From Scedosporium boydii (taxonomy: Eukaryota > Ascomycota > Sordariomycetes > Microascales > Microascaceae): 64,000 bases of DNA. Below, one piece after another: positions 34,654-46,847 of this stretch. The DNA is taken from positions 1 to 64,000 of the forward strand of contig NJFT01000181.1 of assembly GCA_002221725.1 (NCBI GenBank). Reading direction: 5' to 3'. Positions within the stretch are counted from its first letter, which is position 1. Each line of letters opens with the position of its first letter. The notes below the pieces were generated by a model. The model worked only from the letters and a program-made list of their open reading frames with translations, searched no databases and was not told the DNA's origin. Both the position numbers and the translations under genes were made by a program.

Positions 34654-36797
34654 CGTGAGGACGTCACCTTTTGCTTTTGTTTTCAATTTCATGAGAATAG
34701 ATTGCATCGGGATGAAGCAAAGAAGCAGGTGGATTTTTGGGGGGCTTTGCCTATCTCTTTTTGGTATACATTGCAGGCGTTTTTTCTTTCATCTCTTCTA
34801 TATTTTTGTCCTTTTCATTTTCTTTTTTTATCCTTAGAATCAGCATGCGAGAAAGGAAGACGGAGAGTAGAGTCCCTATGACATCGAATACAATTCCTTA
34901 ATGTTTCTCAAGATCGTCTGCTGTAAACTTCCTTCAACTCTGTAGACTTCTCAACAACGCTTTCGCGTCGTTCCGCCCCCTACTTCCTCGTCCCTCCTAC
35001 CTACCAGGCCGCCCAACTCCGAAAAGGTGCCAAATTTCTTCTGATACCAGCTCGCCCAGGACACACAATCTTCAGCAGCCGGCTGTCGTACAACACGATC
35101 AACGTACCATCCTCGGCAGGTAACCTGCGCTTCGGGCCGGGGTATGGGTATAAAACTATCCACATATAGCTCAAGTATGCAAAGAATAATAGCGCAAACA
35201 AAAACCGTTTTGTATTTCGGATTTGTGATCACGGTGGTGGGTGGTGGGGGAGCCGGGATTGCGCGAGCATGGTCGATGGCGTGCTCGAACTCTACGTCGG
35301 AGTTTGGGTGACGGAATCACTCTTTTTATATTACCCTTTTTCGTCTCTTCGTTTCTATGAGTGGCAGTATCATGCTTTTGACTCTTGCCATGGGATGATG
35401 ACGGGTTTGGTGATGAGAAGAGAATTTGATCATGTTAATGAGATGGTTCGGCTTTTGATCACGGAGTTGCGTATGATGAAAAGATGGGGGCCCCCGTAGT
35501 TTCTGCCTCCTCCGATCTGTATATTCGTCATACGTCTACGGTAAACCCATCCCCATCGTACGTTACAGTAACTCTATCTCGTCACCGGGAATACATGGAT
35601 GAGCTGTTTCCATGCCCCGGATCTCCGCGATGGCCTCCCCCGTCCCATTCTCTTCCCAACGCGGGACCCTCCGGGTTCCTCTCGGAATCCCAAGCCAAAC
35701 GTTCACGCCTTCCTCCCGTTCACCCGGGAAACTCATGATCCCAAACTGGCCGGGACCCTCCGACTTACTTTTCGGAGGGCCAAGATCTGGCACGTCACCC
35801 ATTTTGCCGCTGACACGAGACAGCCCGGATGAAGCAGGGCGTGCCGCGGTGGGGGGCAGAAGACCGGGGTCAGGAAGTCCGACGCAAGATGGCCTGCAAG
35901 AGAGAGTTGGCAGCCGGGGCCCTTTTATGTTTACTCATAGGGTGGGGGGAAAGGTATGATTGAGGCTCTTTTCAGCCTTTCAGGTCTTTGACTCCGCTTG
36001 TCTATAGCATGGGGAGAGAGAATGAGTGGGATATCAAATACCGAAGGGATATTCGAAGTGCGGTGAGATGAATTAGATCAATATCGGTTGTTCCTGCCAG
36101 AACAATCCATGGCGTGGGAGTGATACGGTCGACCGACACGTTTGGCCGATACGCTCGGTCGTCGTCGTCGTTCGACTCACGCAAGGGGAGGACGATGTTG
36201 GCAGGGGCAGCCCGGGAGGAAGGGAACCTTTCCCAGTCCCTATCGGGGGCTGGGTTCCGAGAAACTTTTCATCTCTCTAAGGAAGGCGTGGTGCCAATGA
36301 GCCGCCCGAGCATCTCGGGTACTACTTCGAACGATTCTCTCAGGCAGAAGGACACGAGGAAGAAACCCGGCTGTCCTTTCTGTGTCTTCGATCACGGGAA
36401 AACTACTCGAGCACTACATGTAAGTGAATCTATGCCAACGTTGCAAGTGACGATGAAAACACCAATCTCTATTCTTACAACCCATCTAAACAAATGAACG
36501 AAGCTGTGCTTGTGACCCCCTAGCAATCATGTTTACATGCGAATCCGAACCCAAATATCTCGCCGTGTAATCCGACACTGACGCAAAAGAAAAGAAAAAA
36601 AGACGACTTGAACTCATGGCTGGGCCGCCAGGAAAGAAAAAGGAAAAGAAGGAATGAACGCCCAATCTCCATCGGTTTCCTCCGCACCTCAGTGTAATTC
36701 TACCGCCTCTTTCCGACCAAAGGGTCTTCTGTGCACGCATGTGCATGTGTGCGTGTCTGTTGCCTGTGTGTGAAATCCCGTCTCAGCTAGTGCCCCT
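34654..36797. other. Convergent spacer between met2 and the GRAM/VASt gene
   Basis: Contains 3' flanks and T-rich tracts after met2 (about 34780-34835). A short minus-strand frame at 34951-35232 has a hydrophobic N-terminal stretch but no firm identity. Plus-strand frames at 35612-35959 and 36114-36497 show nothing recognisable. No gene is called. Confidence 0.45.
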
Positions 36798-39700
36798 CTA
36801 CACACCAGCCTTCCTCGCCATCATATCCTTCAAAACCTTGAGCTTCTCCTCCGTAACGCGAATCGCCTCCTCAACCTCCCGCGCATCCATCTTCTCCTCC
36901 CTCATCTTCTCCTCGACCGTCCGCGGCTCCACCACCCGCTTCCTCGCGGGGCTGTCGTTATCCGCCCCGAGCCTGTCGAGACCAACCCTCTCTTCTAGCC
37001 AATCCCACAGCTCGCTCTCCTCGCGCCGCCACATCTCCTCGTACGCGGCGACCCGGTCGGGGTGCCCGTAGGGTCCCAAGAGCCTGTCGTCGAAAGCGAC
37101 GTCACGGCCAGGGGAATTATACCCGTTAAACTTGAACCCGAATCCAAACCACGCGGCGACCAAGAGACCCACCAGCAGACCGTAGACGATGTTGCCCGTG
37201 AGGATGGGTTTGACGATGTCGAGGAGTGGTTCCAAGATGCCTCGTACCGGCTCCAGGATGCCCCAGCTGCGCTTTGCCGAGGGCTTTGGGGTTTGGACGT
37301 CGACGGGGCTGATGGCTGGCTGAGCCTTCGTCTTCTTACCCCTCTTCTTCTTCGGTACGGGGGCGGCAGTGGCCCCGGGACGTGTTTCCAAAGAAGCTTT
37401 CAAGGCTGCGAAGAGATCCCGGCAATACGCCGTCTGCCCATCTCTCGCGCCATTCTCGATTGGACCTATGATAGCATACCTGTTAGCAAACCGAGGCTAC
37501 AAACCCTCGTAAATCAGAGAATATGGGGAGCAGAAAACAGCCAAACCACACCTTTGATCCAACTCTTCCCAGTCCACTCCACAGTACAATTAACCTGCAC
37601 TCGAGTTTGGTTCCTCTCGGCCCAGGAGAGGCAGTATTTCGTTTTGACGGTGAAGACGTTGCCGCTCGGCACGTCCGGATTATTAGTCGAGACGCTGAGG
37701 TTTACAGCCTTCTCCCAATCCAGGGCGTCAATGCTCTCGGTGATAAGGCACCTGGTCTGCTTTGGACCTATGCCCCCCGCAAGCGGTTTAATGAAAGAAT
37801 ACGACCGTTCAGTGTGGTCGCTGCTCAATCCTCGCTTGTCCTCCATCTGCAGCTCCGTGCATTTTTGGTTTTCGGTGATGAACTTGGAGATCCAGGTGAC
37901 CGATTGTGCACCAAATAACATGCTGAATACTTGGCCGAGAGGTGCTGGAATGACCTCATCTCCGACAACCTTGTCGTAATGAGTTGCTGAATCACCACAG
38001 TCTGTCGGGGCGTGTGTTGCGGGGCCTGGGAATTCCGCCAACGCCGTACCATTCGTGGTGACCTCCTTACTTGGAGAATCTGTCGGGCTGCCATTCGTCG
38101 CAACAGCTCCGGACGTCTTCCTGGTGGCAACCACCTTCTCGCCGTCACCTGCGTCGGCGCTGCCAACATCTGTAAACTGTGTAGTATCGGCGACCTCGGC
38201 ACTCTCGTCATCCTCATCGTAAATATCCTCATCGCTCTCATCCTCGCTTCCCGAGAGGCTCTGATCATCCTGGTCAGCAGCCGCTCCTGGCTCATCATCG
38301 GATATCCTCTCAGTCTTGTCTCCACCTGGCCCTTCCAAGCGAATGCCGTTCAGGGTGCTCTGCAGCTTGGGATGTCCAAGCTGCCATATCTTAATGATGA
38401 GATCATAGGTAGAATCCCGGTTGGTAAAGCTAGCAAAAACGTGTTTGTTGTGCAGAGTAGAAATCATAAGACCATTCTTGAACAAGAGAGCGGTGCTCCT
38501 CTTCTCCACCGAAACGATCTCGTCAAAGCTCAAAACCAAAGTGGTAACCCAGCCGAGGATGTTGCTACTAAAACAAAGGTGGCCCTCGGACACGTACAAG
38601 CGACCGTGGGCCAAGATTTCCCTTTGCAGGGCGCAGCTGTAATCTTCAATGAGGTAGTCGTCATCGGGTACGCTCTTGAACAAGTTGTGAAAGTCACGAT
38701 TGCGCTTCTTACTAGCTATGGCGAACCCGGTAAGCTTGGGGGCGCTCGAGTTAGCACGGGGATGAGCAAAAGAGGCATTCGCTGCAACGATTGCTGCACC
38801 TATAGTCGTTCCGGTTCGGTCCGTGTTGGCGGTGTAACCTGTCGCCGTCGAGCTTCCACGCTTGCGCCGGCGGCCGATGGCGCTCCTAACACTACTGCTC
38901 CGCTGGGCGCCGGTTGCCGCTCCCGACCTATCGTCAGGGAAGTCGTACATTGAAGGGGTCCTCTCACTACCATCTGGAACCCCAGGCTGGTCATACAGGG
39001 ACTGGGCCCGGGTGTGGCTGTGATCCTCCATTGACGACGTGTCGTGGTGAAACTGAGAGAAGGACGGGCTGGGCTCCACGGGAGTGGATTCTGAGCGGGC
39101 GCGAGCCGCCTCCGTCATTATTTTCTCCATTTGCGGGCCGGGAGTTGCTGCTGTCGGGGTCGCGTCTTGCGACGGGTCAGATAGCCCGAGCTGGCTCAGG
39201 CTCAAGTCGCCGGTGCCAAGAGTTTTGACTGCCGGTTCCTTCTTTTCTTCCGTTTGGGCCTCCGGCACTTCACGAGCGAGAGCCTTGACCTCGACGCCGC
39301 CGTCCTCTTGACCCTGGTGTTCGTAACCCTGCAGCTGGTCCTGTGTCGGCAAGCCGTTTTTAGGACTTTTGCCGCCAGTTCCGGGTCCGATAGTGGTATT
39401 CTGGATACTGGTACTCAAAGTGTTGGCGGCGGTTTGAGCGGCGGATAGTACGGAAGAGAAGAAGCCAGAGGACGGCGTTGCCGGTCCACCGGGAGCGGCG
39501 GAATTCTCGGGAGTGGGCGTAAGAGGTGCAATTGTAGTGTTCGAAAGCTTGCTCGGTCCAGCGCTTCCTGATCGAAGTCGGCGGTGGGAGCTCATCCCAT
39601 TAGGCGAAGAGCTGCTTGTTGAACGCGGGGGCGGGCTACCGGTGCTGGTGCCTGAGTGAACGTGTTTTCCAGAGAATCTAGAAGGGAAGTGCGAGGGTTC

Positions 39701-40490
39701 CGTTGGAGTTGGGGGCGTGTTGACAATAGTAGGGCCGTAAGTGTCGGAGGTTGGCGGCGTTTGAGGACGAGCGTTGATTTCGAGTTTCGGGTGTACTCGC
39801 AGTGGTTTAGCAGGCTCCTGCGTTATCGAGGGACCCAGCTCGTGATGCACTGGTGTAGGATCCGGCTTTGACTGGGATTCCTCCTCAGGGGCCGATACGG
39901 AGTGGTTCCGTTCGGGGCTTGTGCTTCTCTCTAGACTAGAGGAGTTGCTCTTCTTCGAACGAAAGATATTCTTTATTCTGCCGGCAGGAGACGTAGATCG
40001 TCGAGAGACAGGCTCGGGCGGTAGCAGTGAGGGTTGAGTTCGAGACCTCCGAGTGTCGGAGTCGATCGAGCCTGAACGTTCACTCGATGGCGCGGACGTT
40101 TTGGAGGTGTATTCGACCGATGAAGCATCCGAAAATTGCTGATCAGCTCGAGCAGACGATTCCCGTCGTGATAAGCTAGACGATTTATAGGAATCGGGAT
40201 TCGAAGCAGATTTGCGTCGCCTGTAGTGAGAAGCCAAGAGGTCAAAAATCGAGGTCTCAAAAAATGCTGTGGAGGGCGGGAGAGCCGGATGCTGCTAGCA
40301 TGGGGGGGAGGAGGCGGGAAAGGGTCCCCCCTTGTCGCGTTGCACCTCGGAAAGGATAGGCTCAATGAGAGCAGGATCAGGTAAAGGGGGCGCAAGAGAT
40401 GGGGAATTCAATCACGCATGGGACTTGTTCGAGGAGGGCACTGGCCTTGTGAACATGATGATGGTGCTTGATCATTCAGATGTTTTACAT
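36798..40490 (-). CDS. GRAM- and VASt-domain membrane protein (Lam/Ysp-type sterol transfer)
   Basis: Firm exons on the minus strand are 40220-37552 and 37465-36798, joined by an intron with GTGTGG donor and CATAG acceptor in matching phase. The product is about 1110 residues. A ~480-residue Ser/Pro/Thr-rich N-terminus leads to a GRAM domain (about residues 490-610: FHNLFKSVPDDDYLIEDYSC, LYVSEGHLCFSSNILGW). An acidic linker follows, then one VASt/StART-like domain (about 725-890: LGQVFSMLFG, RCLITESI, TRVQVNCTVEWTGKSW). A transmembrane helix near residue 985 (IVYGLLVGLLVAAWFGFGF) and a C-terminal coiled coil end the protein. Lam/GRAMD1 proteins sit in the ER at membrane contact sites and move sterols. 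No ATG precedes the GRAM domain except a late one at residue ~210. The exon begins at a TACAG acceptor, so the initiator lies upstream. One possibility is AT|G with donor GTAAAA at 40490-40489 (low confidence). Confidence 0.87.
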
Positions 40491-42176
40491 GACGTCGAGA
40501 AGAGGTGAGGGCGGGGAGAATGTTGACAGCTAGGCCAACCAAGTGGATAGCTTTTCTCTATTTCTTGGCGCCAATTCGGGGTGCAACTACGAAGTAGCTC
40601 CCGAAGGAATTGAGACGACAAAATGTGCCACTTTCGAGGATAGGAAAAGCAAGAAAGACGGGCAGAAACAAGGCTGAGGGTAATGGCTTACTATGCCTTC
40701 ACCTCGGTTCACTGAGGTGGAGAGAACAAAGACTTGGGTTACTCAAGGATGTTGGTTCCGGAAGCGACGGGCTGCGACGGGAATTCATTCAAAGAAAACA
40801 GATCTACTCACGAGCTAGTGCGTTCAGCTGCGGCGCTCGGATGGAATGACGCGGCCTTATTCCCGTCGTCGTCGGCCATGGCTACAGCAGCACGAGGGAG
40901 GTTCCTGATGGAAGGAGGTGTCGGCGCATTTGTCCGGGGAATTGTTTACGGGAATCTGATTGTGGAGTGGGTGGCGGGAAGGGATTGAATCAGGAGTTTG
41001 AGGCCGGATAGAGGATCAAATCTGACGTCGCCAAACGTTGCTGTAGCTCGGGCCTCGTTTTCCGGCTGGCCTCTGCTTCTGGACTGGCTTCTAGGCTGGT
41101 GGTGGCTGGCGACAGCGCAGGCATCAATCAATCACTACCTCAGAATTGAGTCGGTGCACTTGAGGGTGGGCGACAGTGGAAGACAGTGTCCGCAGAACCT
41201 CCTGAATCCCTTCGCAATTTGATCGTGTCTTTGTTCCAATGTCACTGTTGCGGCCAACGTCGCACATGACAATGACCCACTTAGTTGCTGACACATCGTT
41301 TCCATTCGGCGATGGAACAATTTCTCTGTTAGCAAACCAGGCAGTCACATTTGAGTGTTCCATGCAGCCTCAGGCTCGTAATCCTCGCATTAGCCCCTCG
41401 CAACTGCCTCGTTCGACGCGGCACCCACTTTCCGAATTGGGAGTATTAATGCGAAGTCCGAAGTGGGAAGTGGCCTTCCCCGAACATTGGTATTCACCAT
41501 GACCAGGCTGAGAAGGGGGAAGGCGGCTTGGAATCCCAAGGTGCGGGGGAAAATAATCGGAGCGGCGATCCCGTCGAGTCTATGACGGCTGTATTACTTT
41601 GTACACACATCTTCGCTACGAACCCTTAGACACATTCATCCGGTGGCACAAGAAGAGAGACAGATTGCGGGAAAAGGGATTGAATCTACAAAATAAGGTG
41701 AGACTCGGTGTCCGTCTGTTCAACCTCAAGGGCGGGGTTTTGTGTCGGGGTCAAGGAAAAACGGCAAATGGAACCGAGTGTTTTTATCGTTGCTACTGCC
41801 GTGCCAAGAATTCTCGAAGGCCGAAGGCCTGTCAGGAAGGACCTGCTGGGATTGAACTGCTTGATTTGTTCGTGATGGGTGCATTCCGCCAGTTCTAGTA
41901 GATTCATTCCCATCAGCATGTGAATAGGAAATGTGATGCCAGAGTAGACAGCTGTTTCCATCTGTCAAATAAATGCCCTCATCGCCCTCTCGAATGAGGC
42001 CAGGGAGGTTTCCGGGTCAAACTCCATTCATTGTCTTAGCGCAGATCTGCACCCCACTCTCAACCTCTCTGACCTCACATCATTCAAGTACACTATATAA
42101 AGCGCAAGTATCACCTCCATCCTCACGATAAGGTCACCGATATCCCTTGCCATGACCTTTTGGGTAGTATGAAACC
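40491..42176. other. Divergent intergenic region
   Basis: Shared upstream region of the GRAM/VASt gene (-) and the MIT-like gene (+). It holds a TACGAAGTA motif at 40588-40596 and a TATA-like element at 42094-42101. The short frames show no recognisable protein. Confidence 0.5.
42094..42101 (+). promoter_or_regulatory. Candidate TATA box for the MIT-like gene
   Basis: TATATAAA lies 76 bases before the start codon at 42177, a plausible distance for a short leader. Confidence 0.45.
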
Positions 42177-43806
42177 ATGGATGCCTCTCCACTGACCAAG
42201 GTATCGTAACTCGACACCTCCTATTCCCCCCCGTTTTCCAATCTAACACAAGCACACTCTACTAAATCATTCTTGGTACTCACCCTAGGCGCACGACTAC
42301 GCCATTGCAGCTTCCAAAGCTACAAAGGCCTCCGATACCACCGTCGCCATCGCTCAACACACCCTCGCAGCCGGGGAGTTTTCAAACGCCGCGCAAAACA
42401 CGACATGCGTCGAGGCTCTCCGCACCCTAAAGCTGCTCGAGCAGCACCACCGCCGACTTTCGGAGCTTCTAAAGTTTCCCGCCGAGAATGCCTCCCAGCC
42501 TTCCGAAGCTGATATCGACGCCGACGCCGACGAGAAGCAGGCCGCCGTCCAAAAGAATGCCTCCGCCACCAGCGATCCCTCGAGGACGGAGCGTTCGACC
42601 GCGAAGACCTTGCCGCAGGTGCCCTCGCTCCTGGGACAGTGCCGCCACTCCTCCCGGGATCTGACATCGTCCATCGCGAGTAACCTTGCTTCCGCGCGAG
42701 GGATACGGGTCAAGTACGGCGGGCAGCCCCTGAGTCCTAGTGTATCCAACGACCCGGCCTCTGGAAATCTAGAAACGCTGCCGCGCCGACGAGATGGGCA
42801 AAGGTCCAAGATGCAGAACATGCTTGACCAGCCGCCCAAGCCCGTCTGGTCTCCGCAAGATCAAGTTCAAAAGAAACTGGAGGCTCAGCCGCGCGAGCCT
42901 GGCCAGGGTCAACCCGAGCAAACCGACGACGGATACTCACGCTTCTACAACTCCTTCGGGTCCCTGTTCAACAAGCTGTCAGCACCCCTTGCTTTTGCCG
43001 GTCTCCCACTCATTGCCGAAGAGCCCTCGGCCAGCCAGCCGGCCCCGGCTCCCGAAACGTCCCCGCCGAAGAGGACTAGGCAGCATCTCCACTCATCCCA
43101 CTCAGCGACTGCCGAGCCCGATCTGAGCAAGATCTATTCCAAGGCCGCGCTGCGAGTCGTCTCACGCGACGGACACGGCGCCAACGATTCATTCTATGTA
43201 GTGCCAACCAGCGGACACACGATGTCCTACGCCAACATTCTCACCTTTGCCGAAAAGGAGAAGCGCCGCATGGAAGCTTCTCTCCACGGCAGCACGGCCG
43301 ACACGATAGACGACGAAGACGACTTCGTCGACGCGCGAGAGACCCCGGCGCCGCTCTCGCCGATAGCCAAACGCCGCATCGGCAAGGGCCGCACAGAGAA
43401 GGACCTCAACAACGCCATCGAGGAGCTGTGCATGGAAAACAAGAGTCTTAAGGACATGCTCGACAAGCTAAGCAAGCGCCTCCACGCGTTTGAGGCGAGC
43501 GCGCAGAATTCGAGCCTCGCCCTCGCGGAGAGCATGAGGCTGATGCGTCCCGGATCGCCGCTCGCCGCGGCGGGCGGTCGGTCCTCGATGGAGGAGACGC
43601 TGAGGAAGCAGAATGCCGAGCTGGAGGAGAGGTTGGGCGTTGCGGCGAAACATATCGAGGTGCTGGAGAAGGATAACCAGAAGATGCAGAAGACGTTGGG
43701 GAAGTATCGGGAGAAGTGGGAGCAGTTGAAGGAGAGCGCTAAGGCGAGGAGGGGGCAGCCTCTTGCGAATGGGGGTGGTGGATCTGGGAATGCGACACCA
43801 AATTAA
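42177..43806 (+). CDS. MIT-like/coiled-coil protein, candidate Atg38/NRBF2 type
   Basis: Two exons, 42177-42200 and 42289-43806, give 513 residues. The intron has donor GTATCG, an ACTAAAT branch point and CCTAG, and the phase is 0. The first ~70 residues form an Ala-rich helical hairpin series (AHDYAIAASKATKASD, then FSNAAQNTTCVEALRTLKLL) that looks like an MIT domain. The middle is Pro/Ser-rich with a conserved-looking block (SKIYSKAALRVVSRDGHGAN, then DSFYVVPTSGHTMSYANILT). The last ~130 residues are a coiled coil (ELEERLGVAAKHIEVLEK and onward) ending in a Gly-rich tail. An N-terminal MIT plus a coiled coil is the layout of Atg38/NRBF2, which bridges the autophagy PI3-kinase complex. That assignment is an inference from layout only; an unrelated trafficking protein is possible. 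The gene converges on the JmjC gene with only 160 bases between stops. Confidence 0.75.
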
Positions 43807-43966
43807 GTCTATCGGGGTGTTGGGGTTCATTTTATATTAGTACGTGGGCTGAATAAATGCCGATTTCTGTTCGTGATGAGAGAGAGAGAGCAATAATAGG
43901 CGTGCCCGTTCGTCAAGTCTTCATATCAGTGCTCCGAGGCAATACGGCACTCCTCTCTAGTTGATA

Positions 43967-45619
43967 TCAATTCCACCAGAAGCTCACGCTAAAACTAACA
44001 GTCAAACTCCGAACATAATGCCACCACCCAATAGGTATATACAGCGTCTCCCCTGGCTCCAGAACGCAATCCCAATACTCGGCCTCCTTGAACCGCCCCC
44101 TCTGCTCCCCCGTTAACCCACCTTCCTCCCCATCCTCATCATCTTCACTAAGGTCATCCTCACCAACATCATCCCAGCCCTCCATGGCCCCGACGTCAAT
44201 CCGACTCGTATTACCCATATCCACCCCACCCTCGACCCCCATCGGCACCATGGCCTCCGTACAGCTCGGCGAATACAACCGCACGTATTTCCTCCCCACG
44301 ACCTGGCAGAGGAGATTATGCATGCTATCCGTATGAAGAGGCGTTATCGTCCCCGCGGGGCCAAACCAAGCGTTAAGTTGCGGAGAGGCGACCTTGGGCT
44401 TGTTCTGTTTCGGGTCCGGGTGTAAGGGGGGATCAGTCCAGAGGTAATCAGGTAGGAGGACGTCGTTTCTCAAGGATGGGATCTGAGCGAAGAGGTCATG
44501 CTGAGCTAGGTAACCTTTTTGTTTTGAAATACTGGTGGTGGTGGTGGAGGAGGAGGAGGAGGAGGAGGAGGAGAGGGTTGGGTCGATGTACGTGGTTAGA
44601 AAATCTTTGAAAGGTACGATTCTTTGGGTCCAGCCTTCGTCGACATAACTCCGCCCTATCTCGATAGGCACATATCGTCTGCCGTTAAAGGTCCGGGAGA
44701 GGAGGTAAGTCGGATTTGACCACGGTCGGTCTGCGAGCGCGGGCCAGTCGTGCATTAGATCTGTGAAGATGATTGGGGTCGCGGTTTCTGGATTTGTCGA
44801 GGGATCGATGTACTTTTGGAATGTGTCCATGGAGACGCCGTCGATGCGCTCGATGGGCCGAGATACGGGGGGTTCGAAAGCTACTGCGGAAGAGAAGGAT
44901 GTAGACTCGCCTTGCCGCTGCGGTGTGGGGTGTTGTTCATATTCGTCGTGAGAAGCCTTGAATCGCTTCGCGTCTCGACGATCCGAGTTGTCCCTCAGAG
45001 CATCCCAGGCATCTTCGAGCAGCTCAAGAAGCCTATTAATCAACTCCCTCCCGCGCCCAGGCCCGCCTCCGGCAACGATGAGCGCCATATCCAACATCTT
45101 CACCAGCTCATCCACCTCCTTGCCCACCCTCGCCTCTTCTTCATTCCCATCAACCCATCCTTTCCGCCCTTCATCCCACACCCTCCGTATCCCAGATCTC
45201 AACACGCCAACATGAAACATCAAGATCCTCACATCAACGTACAACTCCCTCCAACAACCCGGCACCACCTCGAACCGAAAAGCCATAAATTTCGCATCCG
45301 CCAATTCCAGCAGATAATCAAGCCTTTTGAACAGACAATGCCCTTCCTCCCCTCTCGTAAGGCCGGCATCTCCCTTGGAGGGACTAGGACCCGGAATATT
45401 TGCGGCGGGAAGAGACTGAAGCCGAAGGACGAGAGCGGCAAGGCGGCCGAGAAGGTTAGCGATGGCTGCTCCGCAGTCCGCTATTACGTCTGAGTTGGTA
45501 TTCTTTGTCTTCGGGTCGGTTCCGTTTAGGTTAGATCCGGGGACCGCAATGCACGAAGCACGGATGCTAGCGGTGGCATTATGGAGCGCTGTGAGGAGTT
45601 CGTCCATGGCGCTTGGCAT
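43967..45619 (-). CDS. JmjC/cupin-8 domain protein, JMJD5 (KDM8)-like
   Basis: A single exon of 550 residues starting at the ATG at 45619. The first ~225 residues are a helical region typical of fungal JMJD5-like proteins. The cupin-8/JmjC domain runs from ~250 to the end. Early motifs are PIIFTDLMHDWPAL, then GRRYVPIEIGRSYVDEGW. The iron site reads PLHTDSMHN (His429, Asp431) with the distal His534 in GWWHYVRS, so the HxD...H facial triad is intact. A 2-oxoglutarate-dependent hydroxylase or protease-like activity is known for the family; the substrate here is unknown. Two low-complexity inserts interrupt the domain: a Ser/Thr run from a GGA/GGT microsatellite (about 44535-44572) and an acidic Asp/Glu loop (~476-500) between the HxD and the distal His. 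Neither removes a ligand. Confidence 0.88.
   Translation of the reverse strand: MPSAMDELLTALHNATASIRASCIAVPGSNLNGTDPKTKNTNSDVIADCGAAIANLLGRLAALVLRLQSLPAANIPGPSPSKGDAGLTRGEEGHCLFKRLDYLLELADAKFMAFRFEVVPGCWRELYVDVRILMFHVGVLRSGIRRVWDEGRKGWVDGNEEEARVGKEVDELVKMLDMALIVAGGGPGRGRELINRLLELLEDAWDALRDNSDRRDAKRFKASHDEYEQHPTPQRQGESTSFSSAVAFEPPVSRPIERIDGVSMDTFQKYIDPSTNPETATPIIFTDLMHDWPALADRPWSNPTYLLSRTFNGRRYVPIEIGRSYVDEGWTQRIVPFKDFLTTYIDPTLSSSSSSSSSTTTTSISKQKGYLAQHDLFAQIPSLRNDVLLPDYLWTDPPLHPDPKQNKPKVASPQLNAWFGPAGTITPLHTDSMHNLLCQVVGRKYVRLYSPSCTEAMVPMGVEGGVDMGNTSRIDVGAMEGWDDVGEDDLSEDDEDGEEGGLTGEQRGRFKEAEYWDCVLEPGETLYIPIGWWHYVRSLTVSFSVSFWWN
44535..44572. repeat. GGT/GGA trinucleotide microsatellite inside the JmjC gene
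   Basis: Tandem GGT then GGA triplets on the plus strand encode a Ser run followed by a Thr run on the minus strand. The length stays in frame, so variation would change only the loop length. Confidence 0.8.
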
Positions 45620-46847
45620 GGCCTAATGGTGAAGAATGGGGGGTTCAAACTGGATTAAGATAGAACTTGACCTCTTATGAGGTCATCCCAGAATATGTAT
45701 TATTATTTTTTTCCCCCAGATTTTCAGGCATCTCCTCGACCCTTGATGATCAACTGGATATGAGAAGATGTAGAAAGTGCAGGAATATGATGAGTCTGGA
45801 ACAGTGTGCTGATGAGCTCGATATAATTCGTCACTTCAATCCCCAATCCAGTCTACGAATACCATTAATGACCCACAGAGGGAAGGAACCATATGCACGA
45901 TAACCACTGCCTTGCCCATGCGAACTCGGCAGCCTCATATATCCAGATCCAAGCAGATTAAATAATAGCAAGTAGCCGCGATGATAAACCCATGGTTCCG
46001 ACGGCGCTAGAAAACCCGGGTTTCATCGCCCGTCTGTTCAGAAGTCCGCGGACAGCCTTTTTGTTCTAACGTCAACTTGTCTATTCCCCCTGCCATGCGT
46101 GTGTTCATGAGCATTGATCCGACTGAAATAACAATGGATTATTTCTAGATTGAAATGCACGAGGGCTATTTCTACATGGTATAGGGGCATCTAGATAACC
46201 TGTTTTAACGAGAAAAAAAAAAACCGCAAAGGAAAAAAAGGAGGGAAAAAAAAACGAAAAACTTAAAAAAAAAAAAAAAAAAAAGTATCCCTCAAGCAAG
46301 CCTCAACTCGCCCTCGGCCAAACCCGCATGCTGCCTTCTATCTTTTTTTTGTGATTAATATACACCGATATAAATCATTCCTGGCCGTAATAGCACCTCA
46401 TTGATGTCAATCCTATAACCATTAATTCCCTCATCTCCATCAAAGTCATCAGTCATGAAAAATTATCGTCAAAGGGGAAAACAGGAAAAAAAAATAAGAA
46501 AAATAAGAGAAAAAAATTCGTATCGTCGAATGGAATCGGGACCGAACGTTTGGCGATCTTCGAAACGATGGGACGACGTAGATCTGAGGGGAATCGCCGA
46601 TTATATATTCCGAAAAATAAGTCGAGTGGTTGGAGAAAGCAAACGCATTTTTTTTTTCTCTCTTTTTGCTTCGTTGCATCGAGGGAGCATGCCAGACAAG
46701 ACCTGCTTGAGGGCATTGTGGACGTGCGGGGGAAGGGATAATAAGAAGGAAGAAAAGAAAATGGAAGGGACCAAAGTCAGACCTCGTCATCGGCGGCGCG
46801 CAACACTCCTATCTTACATCGGGTGTAAGAAGAAAACCAACGACAGA
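45620..46847. other. Intergenic spacer with long A-runs
   Basis: Holds the upstream region of the JmjC gene and the 3' flank of the transcription factor gene, both on the minus strand. A-runs lie at about 46211-46222 and 46266-46284, reading as T tracts on the transcribed strand. Frames here are low-complexity artefacts. No gene is seen. Confidence 0.55.
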
